From NCBI GenBank assembly GCA_947495035.1, contig CANLXI010000004.1:62001-126000 (forward strand): a stretch of DNA of 64,000 nt, written 5' to 3'. The stretch is from an uncultured Granulosicoccus sp. (GTDB lineage Bacteria > Pseudomonadota > Gammaproteobacteria > Granulosicoccales > Granulosicoccaceae). Of the stretch, positions 50,749 to 58,991 are shown piece by piece. The notes under the pieces are model-generated. The model was not told the origin of the DNA, did no database searches, and saw only the letters and a program-made list of their open reading frames with translations. Made by a program: the position numbers and the translations under genes. Within the stretch, counting starts at the first letter, position 1; the number at the start of each line of letters is the position of its first letter.

Positions 50749-52164
50749 TCAACCGCGGTGCTGTACACCGGGCACCAGTGCGCGGTAGTAATGCCAGCGC
50801 CGTTTCAGGCAGGCGAACGGCAGATCGATGTTCTTGCCCACTTCCACTCGCCTTGCCAGCCACAAGGCAATGCTGAAGGCCAGGATACCGGCGAGCATGT
50901 TGCCCATGGCCTGTCCGGCCAGCACCCCGCGGGCACCGAACAGCTGACTGCCGAGGTGGATCAGTGGAATGCCCAGACACAGGTCACGGATGATGTTGCT
51001 GATCGTGGCATAACCGGGGTGACGCAGCGCCGTGAACAGCGGGTTGGCCGCCAGCTGCAGGCCGTAGAGCCAGTAACTGATGACGATGAAGGTGCAGTAG
51101 AAGCGCAACAGTTCCGCCGCATCGGCTTCCAGTGAAAAGATGTCTACCAGAATATCCTTGAGCAGGAACATGATCACGGCCACCGGAATCACGTAGAGCG
51201 TCACGAACAGGCCGCCGGATTGCAGGGTCTGTGTGACTCGTCGGGGCTGGCTGGCACCGACATTCTGTGAGGCGACCGGACCAATGGCTCCCGACAGACC
51301 GTAGAGCCCGGCAAATGCCACGGGCGTCATGCGGCCCACGACCGCTGCCGCTGCCACTGCATCGGTCCCGAATCTTGCCATCTGTGTGGTGGCATAGGCC
51401 GCGCCCAGCGGACCCGCCAGGTTGGTGATCAGGGAGGGGATGGCAATGCCGCGCAATTGGCGCAGATCGCCGAGCAGCTCGGTGGGTCTGGGGTGCTGGA
51501 TCAGCTGGTGGCGGCTGACGATGTAATACAGGGCAAGGCCGGCTACCGTGCAGCGAGACAGCACCGAGGCCATCGCGGCGCCGGTCAGATCCAGATCGAA
51601 TCCGAAGATGAAGATGGGGTCGAGAATGGCGTTGACCAGGCCGGCAATGATGGTTGCCCACATGGCGAGTCGTGCTTCGCCGACAGCCCTGAGCAGTGAT
51701 GTACCGGCCATGCCGATGCCCAGAATGGGCAGGGAAGCAACCACGATGCGAAAATAGACGACCGCCAGCTCCAGGGTTTCACCGTCGGCGCCCAGCAAGG
51801 CGATCAGCTCCCGTGCGAATACCAGGCTCAGCACTGACAGCGGGACGGTCAGGCACAGCCCGAACAGCAATCCATGTGTAGCCAGCCTGGCGGCCTCATC
51901 GCGATTGGCTGCACCGATGGCCTGGGCCACGACGGTCGAGGTGGCAATCGACAGGCCGATGCCGATGGCGGCCCCGAAGAACAGGGCGGTACCGGCAAAG
52001 CCCACCGCAGCCGCCAGTTCCGGATGACCCAGCAAGGCGATGAAGAAAACATCAACCAGATCGACTGCGAAAATGGCGACCAGGCCGATCGCGGATGTTA
52101 TCGACAGTCCGCTGACATGCCGGAAAACCGAGCCGTGAGTGTAGCCGGATGCGCGGGTATTCAA
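50749..52164 (-). CDS. MATE-family efflux transporter
   Basis: A 471-residue membrane protein with twelve predicted spans arranged as two MatE halves. LVDVFFIALLGHPELAAAVGFAGTAL is the conserved first half motif, ATSTVVAQAIGAANRDEAARL the following loop, and SGAIGPVASQNVGASQPRRV the equivalent loop in the second half. MATE proteins export cationic drugs or metabolites using sodium or protons. The substrate is unknown. Its 3' end lies 121 bases from the convergent iolJ. The upstream neighbour hspQ is on the same strand, 79 bases away. Confidence 0.88.
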   Translation of the reverse strand: MNTRASGYTHGSVFRHVSGLSITSAIGLVAIFAVDLVDVFFIALLGHPELAAAVGFAGTALFFGAAIGIGLSIATSTVVAQAIGAANRDEAARLATHGLLFGLCLTVPLSVLSLVFARELIALLGADGETLELAVVYFRIVVASLPILGIGMAGTSLLRAVGEARLAMWATIIAGLVNAILDPIFIFGFDLDLTGAAMASVLSRCTVAGLALYYIVSRHQLIQHPRPTELLGDLRQLRGIAIPSLITNLAGPLGAAYATTQMARFGTDAVAAAAVVGRMTPVAFAGLYGLSGAIGPVASQNVGASQPRRVTQTLQSGGLFVTLYVIPVAVIMFLLKDILVDIFSLEADAAELLRFYCTFIVISYWLYGLQLAANPLFTALRHPGYATISNIIRDLCLGIPLIHLGSQLFGARGVLAGQAMGNMLAGILAFSIALWLARRVEVGKNIDLPFACLKRRWHYYRALVPGVQHRG

Positions 52165-52243
52165 GACAGCACGATCTGGCGTTGTTCTCGCCGATTGCCG
52201 AGCATCGAATTCACGAAGCCTTCTTGCCTGGCAAGCTCATCCT

Positions 52244-52570
52244 CTAGTGTGTCGCGATGTGTCTGGGTATGTAGGTGCCACTGCCACTGCGTTCGAACTC
52301 GACGGCGATGCGTGGATGGCGCAGCGGCGTGCCGTCCTCGTCGGGCAGCAGGTTCTGTTCCGACACATAAGCCTCGTAAACGGATTCCTCGTTTTCGGCA
52401 TACAGGTGGTAGAAAGGTTGATCCTTGCGTGGTCGAACCGCTTCCGGAATGGCTTCATACCATTCCTCGGTATTGCCGAATACCGGGTCCACGTCATAGA
52501 TGACGCCACGAAACGGATAGACACGGTGTCGCACGACCTGACCGATACTGAATTTTGCGTCTCTTATCAT
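52244..52570 (-). CDS. hspQ: heat shock protein HspQ (hemimethylated-DNA-binding family)
   Basis: A 108-residue protein matching HspQ/YccV. KFSIGQVVRHRVYPFRGVIYDVDP, NTEEWYEAIPEAVRPRKDQPFY and HLYAENEESVYEAYVSEQNL are near-signature stretches. In enterobacteria HspQ modulates Lon protease and binds hemimethylated DNA in vitro. The frame extends 7 codons upstream, but ATG 52570 (MIRDAKFSIGQ) is the family start. It is divergent from a Gfo/Idh/MocA gene with a 47-base gap. Supports a gammaproteobacterial origin. Confidence 0.92.
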   Translation of the reverse strand: MIRDAKFSIGQVVRHRVYPFRGVIYDVDPVFGNTEEWYEAIPEAVRPRKDQPFYHLYAENEESVYEAYVSEQNLLPDEDGTPLRHPRIAVEFERSGSGTYIPRHIATH

Positions 52571-52617
52571 GCTGACCAGTTTAACCGGCAAGGCTGCTTT
52601 GAGGCTAGAATCCTCAC

Positions 52618-53733
52618 ATGAAAACTCTACGCTACGCCATAATCGGCTCCGGAATGATGGGCCATGAGCATTTGAAAAACCTTGCTCTGGTCAGGGATAT
52701 TCACCAATTGCCATTGTCGGTGGTGGCCATCATCGATCCGGATGATGCCATGCGTGAGTCAGCGCTGGCATTGGCTCGCTCTCTGGGCAATACCGAGGCC
52801 ATGGCCTACCGTGATCTGGCACAACTGCCTCTCGATCAAGTCGATGCCTTCGTCATCGTGTCGCCCAACTTCACGCATCATGCGATCATCAGCGAACTGT
52901 TGCCACTGGGCAAGGCAATCCTGACTGAGAAACCGCTGTGTACCACGGTCGAACACTGTGAGGATCTGCAACAGCAGCTGGAAGGGTTTCCGGCACCGTT
53001 CTGGGTGGCCATGGAATATCGATACATGCCGGCCACGGCTCGCTTTCTGGAACGCCTGGCCACCGGTGAGATCGGCAGTATTCGTCTGCTGACCATCAAG
53101 GAGCATCGTTACCCGTTTCTGGACAAGGTGGGCGCCTGGAATCGGTTCAGTGACAATACCGGCGGAACGCTGGTGGAGAAATGCTGCCATCACTTCGACC
53201 TGATGCGTCTGATGACCGGTGCAGAACCGGTGCGGATCTTCGCCAGTGGCTCGATGGACGTCAATCACCTGGATGAGCGCTACGAAGGACGCACTCCCGA
53301 TATTCTGGATAATGCACTGGTGATCGTCGATTTCGACAACGGCGCCCGAGGTTCTCTGGAATTGTGCATGTTCGCCGATGGTGCTGAACCTCAGGAACAG
53401 CTCACTGCCATTGGAGAGCAGGGCAAACTCGATGCCTTCATTCCGGGTCCGGACCGCTTCTGGCCTGATGCCGGCGAGCGTCATGCGCGGGTGGTGTTCA
53501 GTCCTCGTGACCAGAGTCCACCGCAGGTGGATGTGCTTACCCTCGATCCGGCGCTGGCCGCGGCGGGTGATCATCACGGGTCCACCTTCTATCAGCATCA
53601 TCGCTTTGCACTGGCGGTTCTGACTGGTACACCGGTGGAGGTGACAGCCAGTGATGGCGCCATGGCAGTACGCATGGGTGCAGCCGCCCACGAATCGATC
53701 AGCCGTGGTCAGGTCATCAATCTCCAGTCGTGA
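52618..53733 (+). CDS. Gfo/Idh/MocA-family oxidoreductase
   Basis: A 371-residue NAD(P)-dependent dehydrogenase. The N-terminal Rossmann motif is IGSGMMGHEHLKNL, then FVIVSPNFTHHAII and the conserved EKP in AILTEKPLCTTVEH. The C-terminal domain has LVEKCCHHFDLMRLMTG with the catalytic His. Substrates in this family are mostly cyclitols or sugars. Together with the aldo/keto reductase 50 bases downstream it may handle a sugar or inositol isomer. It is an alternative candidate for inositol dehydrogenase, but it is separated from the iol operon by three genes or strand changes. Confidence 0.8.
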   Translation: MKTLRYAIIGSGMMGHEHLKNLALVRDIHQLPLSVVAIIDPDDAMRESALALARSLGNTEAMAYRDLAQLPLDQVDAFVIVSPNFTHHAIISELLPLGKAILTEKPLCTTVEHCEDLQQQLEGFPAPFWVAMEYRYMPATARFLERLATGEIGSIRLLTIKEHRYPFLDKVGAWNRFSDNTGGTLVEKCCHHFDLMRLMTGAEPVRIFASGSMDVNHLDERYEGRTPDILDNALVIVDFDNGARGSLELCMFADGAEPQEQLTAIGEQGKLDAFIPGPDRFWPDAGERHARVVFSPRDQSPPQVDVLTLDPALAAAGDHHGSTFYQHHRFALAVLTGTPVEVTASDGAMAVRMGAAAHESISRGQVINLQS

Positions 53734-53783
53734 ATCGGTGCGATCTCGACTATTCACAAACACGCAAGCAAGGCAGGTAAAGC

Positions 53784-54770
53784 ATGACAACAATTCCCAC
53801 TCTGACAGTTGGCGATGGCGGTCAGATGCCGGTCATCGGTCTGGGCCTCTGGAAGATCGATCGCGAGACCGTGGCGGATGCAGTGGTCGAGGCCATACGT
53901 GCCGGGTATCGCCATCTGGACAGTGCCTGTGACTACGGTAACGAAAAGCAGGTGGGGGAGGGCATTCGACGGGCCATCGATGAGGGATTGTGTACGCGGG
54001 AAGAATTATGGGTGACGTCCAAATTGTGGAATACCTATCATCATCCCGACCATGTGATCATGGCCATGGACCAGACTCTGGAAGATCTGGGCCTGGATTA
54101 TCTGGATCTGTACCTGATCCATTTTCCCATCGCGCTGGAATTCGTGCCGTTCGAAACCCGTTATCCGCCCGAGTGGGTGCACGACCCGAGCGACGACGTA
54201 CCGATGCTCAAGCCCGCCAGCGTGCCGCTGCAGGATACCTGGCATGCCATGGAAACTCTGGTGGACAGTGGCCTGACGCGCTACATCGGCGTGTGCAACT
54301 ATGGCGTGTCTCTGATGCGTGATCTGCTGAACTACGCACGCATTGCGCCTGCCGTACTGCAGGTCGAGTCACACCCCTATCTGACGCAGGCCAATCTGCT
54401 GCGGTTCTGCGCTGAAGAGGATATTGCCGTGACGGCCTTTTCACCGCTGGGTGCCCTGTCCTACCTTGAGCTGGACATGGCCAGTCAGAGCGAGTCCGTG
54501 CTGCAGCAGCCGAGTGTGATGGCCATTGCCGAACGTCTGGGCAAGACACCCGCGCAGGTGGTGCTGCGCTGGGGCGTGCAGCGGGGTAATGCCATCATTC
54601 CGAAGACTTCCAAACCGGAGCGTCTGATCGAGAATGCCGCCATATTCGATTTCGAGCTCAGTGCCTCCGACATGGCAGCGATCAATGCCCTCAACCGGAA
54701 CCAACGATTCAACGATCCGGGTGTATTCTGTGAGAAGGCATTCAATACATTCTTCCCGATTTACGAGTAG
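53784..54770 (+). CDS. aldo/keto reductase (xylose-reductase-like)
   Basis: A 328-residue TIM-barrel NAD(P)H-dependent reductase. The catalytic tetrad is visible: Asp and Tyr in HLDSACDYGNEKQVGEGI, Lys in VTSKLWN, His in YLIHFP. QVESHPYLTQANLLRFC and IIPKTSKPERL (cofactor) follow. The long insert (PFETRYPPEWVHDP) and the Q-V-E-x-HPYL stretch recall eukaryotic-type aldose/xylose reductases (AKR2) more than typical bacterial AKR5 enzymes. The substrate is not proven. It follows a Gfo/Idh/MocA gene at 50 bases on the same strand. Confidence 0.82.
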   Translation: MTTIPTLTVGDGGQMPVIGLGLWKIDRETVADAVVEAIRAGYRHLDSACDYGNEKQVGEGIRRAIDEGLCTREELWVTSKLWNTYHHPDHVIMAMDQTLEDLGLDYLDLYLIHFPIALEFVPFETRYPPEWVHDPSDDVPMLKPASVPLQDTWHAMETLVDSGLTRYIGVCNYGVSLMRDLLNYARIAPAVLQVESHPYLTQANLLRFCAEEDIAVTAFSPLGALSYLELDMASQSESVLQQPSVMAIAERLGKTPAQVVLRWGVQRGNAIIPKTSKPERLIENAAIFDFELSASDMAAINALNRNQRFNDPGVFCEKAFNTFFPIYE

Positions 54771-54877
54771 GGGGCTTGCCAGTTACGCCTTTCGCTTCAT
54801 GTCGTAAACATCGAGGCGGGTCGCGGAACCTGTTCTCGTTCAACACGCCTTTCCATCGTCAGAGGAGATATCCACCG

Positions 54878-56509
54878 ATGAAGACTTCCATTTCACCTGT
54901 ACGTAGCGCCTTGCTGCGAGCGTGTGCACCGGGTCGCGGCCTGCCATTGCTGATGGCATCTGCTGCCATGACCCTGAGCACGCTGGCACATGCCGACGAC
55001 ACCATTACCATCCTGCACAGCAATGATTTCCACTCGCGGGTGGAACCCATCAGCAAGTACGACAGTCCCTGTTCTGCCGAAGACAATGAGGCGGGTGAGT
55101 GCTTTGGTGGTTATGCCCGCATGGTGACGGCTGTGGCGCAAGCCCGTGAGCGTCATCCGGATGCCTTGTTGTTCGATGGTGGTGACCGCTTTCAGGGGTC
55201 GCTGTTCTACACCTTCTACAAGGGCAAGGTGGCGGCCGAGATCATGAACACCCTGCAGTACGATGGCATGACGGTGGGTAATCATGAATTCGATGATGGG
55301 CCGGTGGTACTGCGTGAGTTCATCGACAACGTCGATTTTCCGGTTGTCATGTCCAATGCCGACGTCAGCCAGGAACCGGCCCTGGCCAACAAGATCATGA
55401 AGTCCACCGTGGTGGAGAAAGCCGGGCAGAAGTACGGCATCATCGGTCTGACCCCGCAGGATACCAACGAGCTGGCCAGCCCCGGCAAGAACATCACGTT
55501 CTCCGACCCGGTGGCTGCGGTGCAGGCGGAGGTCGATGAACTGACGGCGCAGGGAATCAAGCGCATCGTGGTGCTGTCGCATTCCGGCTACGAAGTCGAC
55601 AAGCGCGTGGCTGCAGAGACGACGGGTGTCGATGTGATCGTCGGTGGTCACAGCAACACATTCCTGTCCAACACGTCGGACAAGGCGACCGGCCCGTATC
55701 CGACCATGGTGGGTGATACGGCCATCGTGCAGGCCTATGCCTATGGCAAGTATCTGGGTGAGCTGGCTGTCACCTTCAATGATGATGGCGAAGTGGTAGA
55801 AGCCACGGGTGAGCCGATCACGATTGACGGCAGCATTGACGAGAACGAGGATATTCTGGCTCGCGTTGCCGAACTGGCCGAGCCACTGGACAGTATTCGC
55901 AACAAGGTTGTTGCGGCGGCTGATGCGCCGATCGACGGCAACCGTGATGTGTGCCGGGTTCAGGAATGCGAAATGGGCAACCTGATCGCCGATGCCCTGC
56001 TGGATCGCGTCAAGGATCAGGGTGTAAGCATTGCCATCATGAATTCCGGTGGGGTACGTGCCTCCATCGATGCCGGTGAAATCACGATGGGTGAAGTGCT
56101 GACCGTTCTACCCTTCCAGAACACGCTGGCCACCTTCCAGCTCAGTGGTGCGGATGTTGTTGCAGCACTGGAAAACGGTGTCAGTCAGGTAGAGGAGGTC
56201 AAGGGGCGATTTCCGCAAGTGGCGGGATTGAGCTTTACCTGGGATCCATCCGTGCCCGCCAATGAAGGGCGCATCAAGGAGGTCATGGTCGAGGTTGAAG
56301 GAGAGATGCAACCCATCGATCCAGAAGCGCTGTATGGCGTGGTGTCCAACAACTATGTTCGAGGTGGTGGTGACGGTTATTCGGTGTTCGCCGAGAATGC
56401 CATCAACGCCTACGATTTCGGCCCGAATGTCGAAGACGTGGTATCGGACTATCTGGCCGAGCATGCTCCGTACAAACCCGGTGTACAGAAGCGCATCAGC
56501 AAGCTGTAG
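54878..56509 (+). CDS. exported 5'-nucleotidase / bifunctional metallophosphatase (UshA-like)
   Basis: A 543-residue periplasmic enzyme. ATG 54878, preceded by AGAGGAGATA, opens a signal peptide ending near AHA. The metallophosphatase domain has ILHSNDFHSR (metal ligands), LFDGGDRFQGS, TVGNHEFDDG, VLSHSG and GGHSNTF. The C-terminal 5'-nucleotidase domain has MNSGGVRASIDAGEITMGEV, LPFQNTLATFQLSG and NNYVRGGGDGYSVF. It would release phosphate and nucleosides from nucleotides outside the inner membrane. It lies 107 bases after the aldo/keto reductase and 21 bases before a BtuF-like gene. Confidence 0.9.
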   Translation: MKTSISPVRSALLRACAPGRGLPLLMASAAMTLSTLAHADDTITILHSNDFHSRVEPISKYDSPCSAEDNEAGECFGGYARMVTAVAQARERHPDALLFDGGDRFQGSLFYTFYKGKVAAEIMNTLQYDGMTVGNHEFDDGPVVLREFIDNVDFPVVMSNADVSQEPALANKIMKSTVVEKAGQKYGIIGLTPQDTNELASPGKNITFSDPVAAVQAEVDELTAQGIKRIVVLSHSGYEVDKRVAAETTGVDVIVGGHSNTFLSNTSDKATGPYPTMVGDTAIVQAYAYGKYLGELAVTFNDDGEVVEATGEPITIDGSIDENEDILARVAELAEPLDSIRNKVVAAADAPIDGNRDVCRVQECEMGNLIADALLDRVKDQGVSIAIMNSGGVRASIDAGEITMGEVLTVLPFQNTLATFQLSGADVVAALENGVSQVEEVKGRFPQVAGLSFTWDPSVPANEGRIKEVMVEVEGEMQPIDPEALYGVVSNNYVRGGGDGYSVFAENAINAYDFGPNVEDVVSDYLAEHAPYKPGVQKRISKL

Positions 56510-56530
56510 CTTGTCAGGGCAAGTTGCATC

Positions 56531-57406
56531 ATGAGGCGGCTGTTTCTCGGGGCGTTGCTGAGTCTGTGTGTCAGCGTGGAAGCGTTCGCCACGGAAACGC
56601 TGCCTCGAGTGATTTCCATCAATCTGTGTGCCGATCAATTGGTCATGCTGCTGGCCGATCCGGCACAGATACTCGCCTTGTCCCGGCTCAGTCGCGATGA
56701 GGCAGGGTCGCGCCTGCATGTGCAGGCGCAGGCCCACCCGCAGGTTCAGCCGATTGCCGAGGATATCCTGCCGCTGGCGCCGGATGTCATCGTGACGGGG
56801 CCGTACACCTCGCGCTATACGCTGTCACTGCTGGACGAGCTGGGGCTGAGAGTCGAATCGCTGGAGATTGCCGAATCCGTCGACGCGATGCTGAACAATC
56901 TGCGGCGGGTCGGGAAGGTTCTGCAACGCGAGTCCGAAGCCGAACAGCAGATTGCTGTGCTGGAGCAGCGCCTGGCCGCCGTCGATGAGCGCGTGCAGGC
57001 GCTGAATCGCATGCAGGAGCACAGCGGTGTCGAGGCACCGCGGGCTGCAGTCTACGATGCCAATGGGTATACGGTCGGACCGAAGTCATTGCGGGGTGAG
57101 GCCATGCGCCGTGCCGGCTGGCATAATGTGGCAAGCGATCTGGGCGTCGAATCCTATGGGGTGTTGCAGCTGGAAGACATGATCCGGCTGGCGCCCGAGG
57201 CACTGATCGAGTCTCCTTACAGTGAGGGGACCTACTCACGCGGTCAGATGCTGGCCGAGCATCCGGCCTTGCGTCAGTCCGGGCTGGACCCGCTGGTGGT
57301 GTCCCTGCCCAGCAACGAGACCATCTGTGCCGGTCCCTGGCTGGTGGATGTCATCGAACACCTGTTGACCGCCAGGGAGCAATTGCTCTCAGACGCCTCT
57401 TCATGA
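56531..57406 (+). CDS. BtuF/FecB-like ABC substrate-binding protein
   Basis: A 291-residue periplasmic binding protein with a signal peptide ending at AFA (20). PRVISINLCADQLVMLLADP is the typical start of cobalamin/haem-binding members of the Peripla_BP_2 family, and IAEDILPLAPDVIVTG follows, then a long backbone helix (about 115-150) rich in Glu/Gln. It would bind a corrinoid or iron chelate. No cognate permease or ATPase gene is adjacent in the window, so it is an orphan here. It lies between the 5'-nucleotidase and a GFA-family gene, all on the same strand with short gaps. Confidence 0.8.
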   Translation: MRRLFLGALLSLCVSVEAFATETLPRVISINLCADQLVMLLADPAQILALSRLSRDEAGSRLHVQAQAHPQVQPIAEDILPLAPDVIVTGPYTSRYTLSLLDELGLRVESLEIAESVDAMLNNLRRVGKVLQRESEAEQQIAVLEQRLAAVDERVQALNRMQEHSGVEAPRAAVYDANGYTVGPKSLRGEAMRRAGWHNVASDLGVESYGVLQLEDMIRLAPEALIESPYSEGTYSRGQMLAEHPALRQSGLDPLVVSLPSNETICAGPWLVDVIEHLLTAREQLLSDASS

Positions 57407-57421
57407 GCACTGGTGTTTGCC

Positions 57422-57796
57422 ATGGCTGATGGTGATTCGCCGCGCTGTCTACAGGCGAGTTGTCATTGCGGGGGCGTGCAGTTCGATCTGCTGTTGCCAC
57501 CGGGCGAGCCTGAAGTCAGGCGCTGCAATTGTTCGCTGTGCCGGCGCAAGGGTGCTGCCATGCTCACGGTGCAGGTCGGCGATCTTCGCATTCTGCGCGG
57601 CAGTGACTTGCTGACCCTGTATCAGTGGAATACCGGGGTCGCCAGACATTATTTCTGCCGCCAGTGCGGTATTTATACCCATCACCAGCGTCGACGTGAC
57701 CCGCTGCAGATTGGCGTCAACGTCGGCTGTCTGGAAGGGGTGGATCCGGATGAGTTCGAAACGGCAGAGGTTCGCAATGGCAGTCTCGACCCCTGA
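57422..57796 (+). CDS. GFA-family (glutathione-dependent formaldehyde-activating-like) zinc protein
   Basis: A 124-residue CENP-V/GFA protein. The zinc cysteines lie in ASCHCGGVQFDL, RRCNCSLCRRKGA and HYFCRQCGIYTHHQRR, the standard arrangement for two zinc ions. The LYQWNTGVARHYFC stretch is also typical. Members are loosely linked to glutathione chemistry, but most have no proven activity. GTG 57413 is a possible start 9 bases before ATG 57422; either keeps the domain intact. Confidence 0.85.
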   Translation: MADGDSPRCLQASCHCGGVQFDLLLPPGEPEVRRCNCSLCRRKGAAMLTVQVGDLRILRGSDLLTLYQWNTGVARHYFCRQCGIYTHHQRRRDPLQIGVNVGCLEGVDPDEFETAEVRNGSLDP

Positions 57797-57865
57797 GAGC
57801 GCCGGGCCGTTTGACTGGGTTATGCTGTGCACCTTGTCTCAGTCAACTCGAGTTTGAAACGAACA

Positions 57866-58642
57866 ATGGATCTTGGAATCAGTGGCCGCAAGGCCATCGT
57901 ATGTGCCTCTTCACGCGGTCTGGGAAGAGCCTGTGCCATGTCGCTGGCTGAAGCCGGTGTCAATCTGGTCATCAATGGACGTGACGAGCAGCAACTGGAT
58001 CTGACCCGCAAGGATCTGGAAGCCTTTGGTGTGGATGTCTCCGTGGTCATGGCGGATGTTTCCACCGAGTCAGGTCAACAGGCCCTGTTCGATGCCTGTC
58101 CGGAACCGGATATTCTGGTCAACAACAACGGGGGACCTCCGTTTAGGGACTTTCGCGAGATCGATCGTGAGGCGATGCTGACGGGCGTTACCATGAACAT
58201 GGTGACTCCGCTGGAACTGATCCGGCATTGTGTGGATGGCATGGGCGAGCGAGGTTGGGGTCGCATTGTCAACATCACGTCATCGTCGGTGGTGTCACCC
58301 ATTCCGGGTCTGGATTTGTCCAGTGGTGCTCGGGCTGGTCTGACGTCCTTTCTGGCCGGTGTATCCCGCTCGGTAGCACCTACCGGTGTCACCATCAACC
58401 AGATCATGCCGGGTGCCTTCGATACGGATCGGCTGCGCGGTGGCTTCAAGGTTGCCTCCGAGCGCTCTGGCAAGGCAATCGATGATGTCATCAGCGAACG
58501 TGCCGCAGGCATACCCGCAAAGCGCTTTGGCAAACCCGAAGAATTCGGAGCGGCCTGCGCCTTCCTGTGCAGCGAGCATGCAGGCTATATCACCGGTCAG
58601 AACCTGCTGATCGATGGCGGCGCCGTCAACAAGGCCTTCTGA
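57866..58642 (+). CDS. SDR-family oxidoreductase with atypical active site
   Basis: A 258-residue short-chain dehydrogenase. The cofactor loop is ASSRGLGRACA, then INGRDEQQL, ADVS and NNNGGPPFRDF (the NNAG-type motif read as NNNGGP). The serine strand is IVNITSSSV. Where the family has YxxxK the sequence reads LDLSSGARAGL, with neither Tyr nor Lys in place, so the usual catalytic pair is missing. The C-terminus (GAACAFLCSEHAGYITGQ, then IDGGAVNKAF) is normal. Relatives with this replacement exist among 3-oxoacyl-ACP-reductase-like proteins. ATG 57866 gives the regular N-terminus. A 51-base tandem repeat begins right after the stop. Confidence 0.82.
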   Translation: MDLGISGRKAIVCASSRGLGRACAMSLAEAGVNLVINGRDEQQLDLTRKDLEAFGVDVSVVMADVSTESGQQALFDACPEPDILVNNNGGPPFRDFREIDREAMLTGVTMNMVTPLELIRHCVDGMGERGWGRIVNITSSSVVSPIPGLDLSSGARAGLTSFLAGVSRSVAPTGVTINQIMPGAFDTDRLRGGFKVASERSGKAIDDVISERAAGIPAKRFGKPEEFGAACAFLCSEHAGYITGQNLLIDGGAVNKAF

Positions 58643-58649
58643 TTCCCCC

Positions 58650-58763
58650 GGGTCGGACCACGACTGATCGATCAGTTGTTGATCGATCATCAACCACTCG
58701 GGGTCGGACCACATGTGAACGATCAGTCGTTGATCATTCATCAACCACCTGGGGTCGGACCAC
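58650..58763 (+). repeat. 51-base tandem repeat (2.2 copies), REP-like
   Basis: GGGTCGGACCAC recurs exactly at 58650, 58701 and 58752, a period of 51. The two complete units share most positions, including GATCAGT(C/T)GTTGATC and ATCAACCAC, which add internal inverted repeats (TTGAT and ATCAA). The start of the unit is itself a near-palindrome (GGTC-G-GACC). It begins 7 bases after the SDR stop. Confidence 0.85.
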
Positions 58764-58899
58764 GGCGAATGGGTGATATCTTGCGCGTCACCATGACAAT
58801 CCGGTCTTAATTGACGCTTTTTCCGAGCTAAAACGCTGCATTAAAGCCCTTTTTATGACGCGTTCCATCGGGAAATGTGTTTGCAGGCAATGGGTTACG

Positions 58900-58933
58900 G
58901 TGGTCCGACCCGGAGTGTGGTCCGACCCGGAGT
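58900..58933 (-). repeat. 17-base tandem repeat, inverted copies of GGGTCGGACCAC
   Basis: GTGGTCCGACCCGGAGT occurs twice in direct succession (58900-58916 and 58917-58933). Its first 12 bases are the exact reverse complement of the GGGTCGGACCAC units about 140-250 bases upstream. Together they form a left-right inverted arrangement like a BIME or a small non-autonomous element. Confidence 0.8.
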
Positions 58934-58991
58934 GTTAATCGGCACGGTTACATTTTGCGGGGGTTCTATAATCGGGGCTCGTTTTTGGACT

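Larger units (their letters stand above)
58643..58991. other. 349-base non-coding stretch with direct and inverted repeats
   Basis: Between the SDR and FN3-phosphatase genes. It holds three direct copies of GGGTCGGACCAC on the left and two inverted copies on the right, separated by an AT-richer 136-base centre with several T and A runs. No gene is supported here. Confidence 0.6.

Noticed and set aside
58650..58933. Possible CRISPR array
   Set aside because: Only three direct copies of a 12-base core, the intervening sequence is itself repeated, and part of the array is inverted; no cas genes are present.
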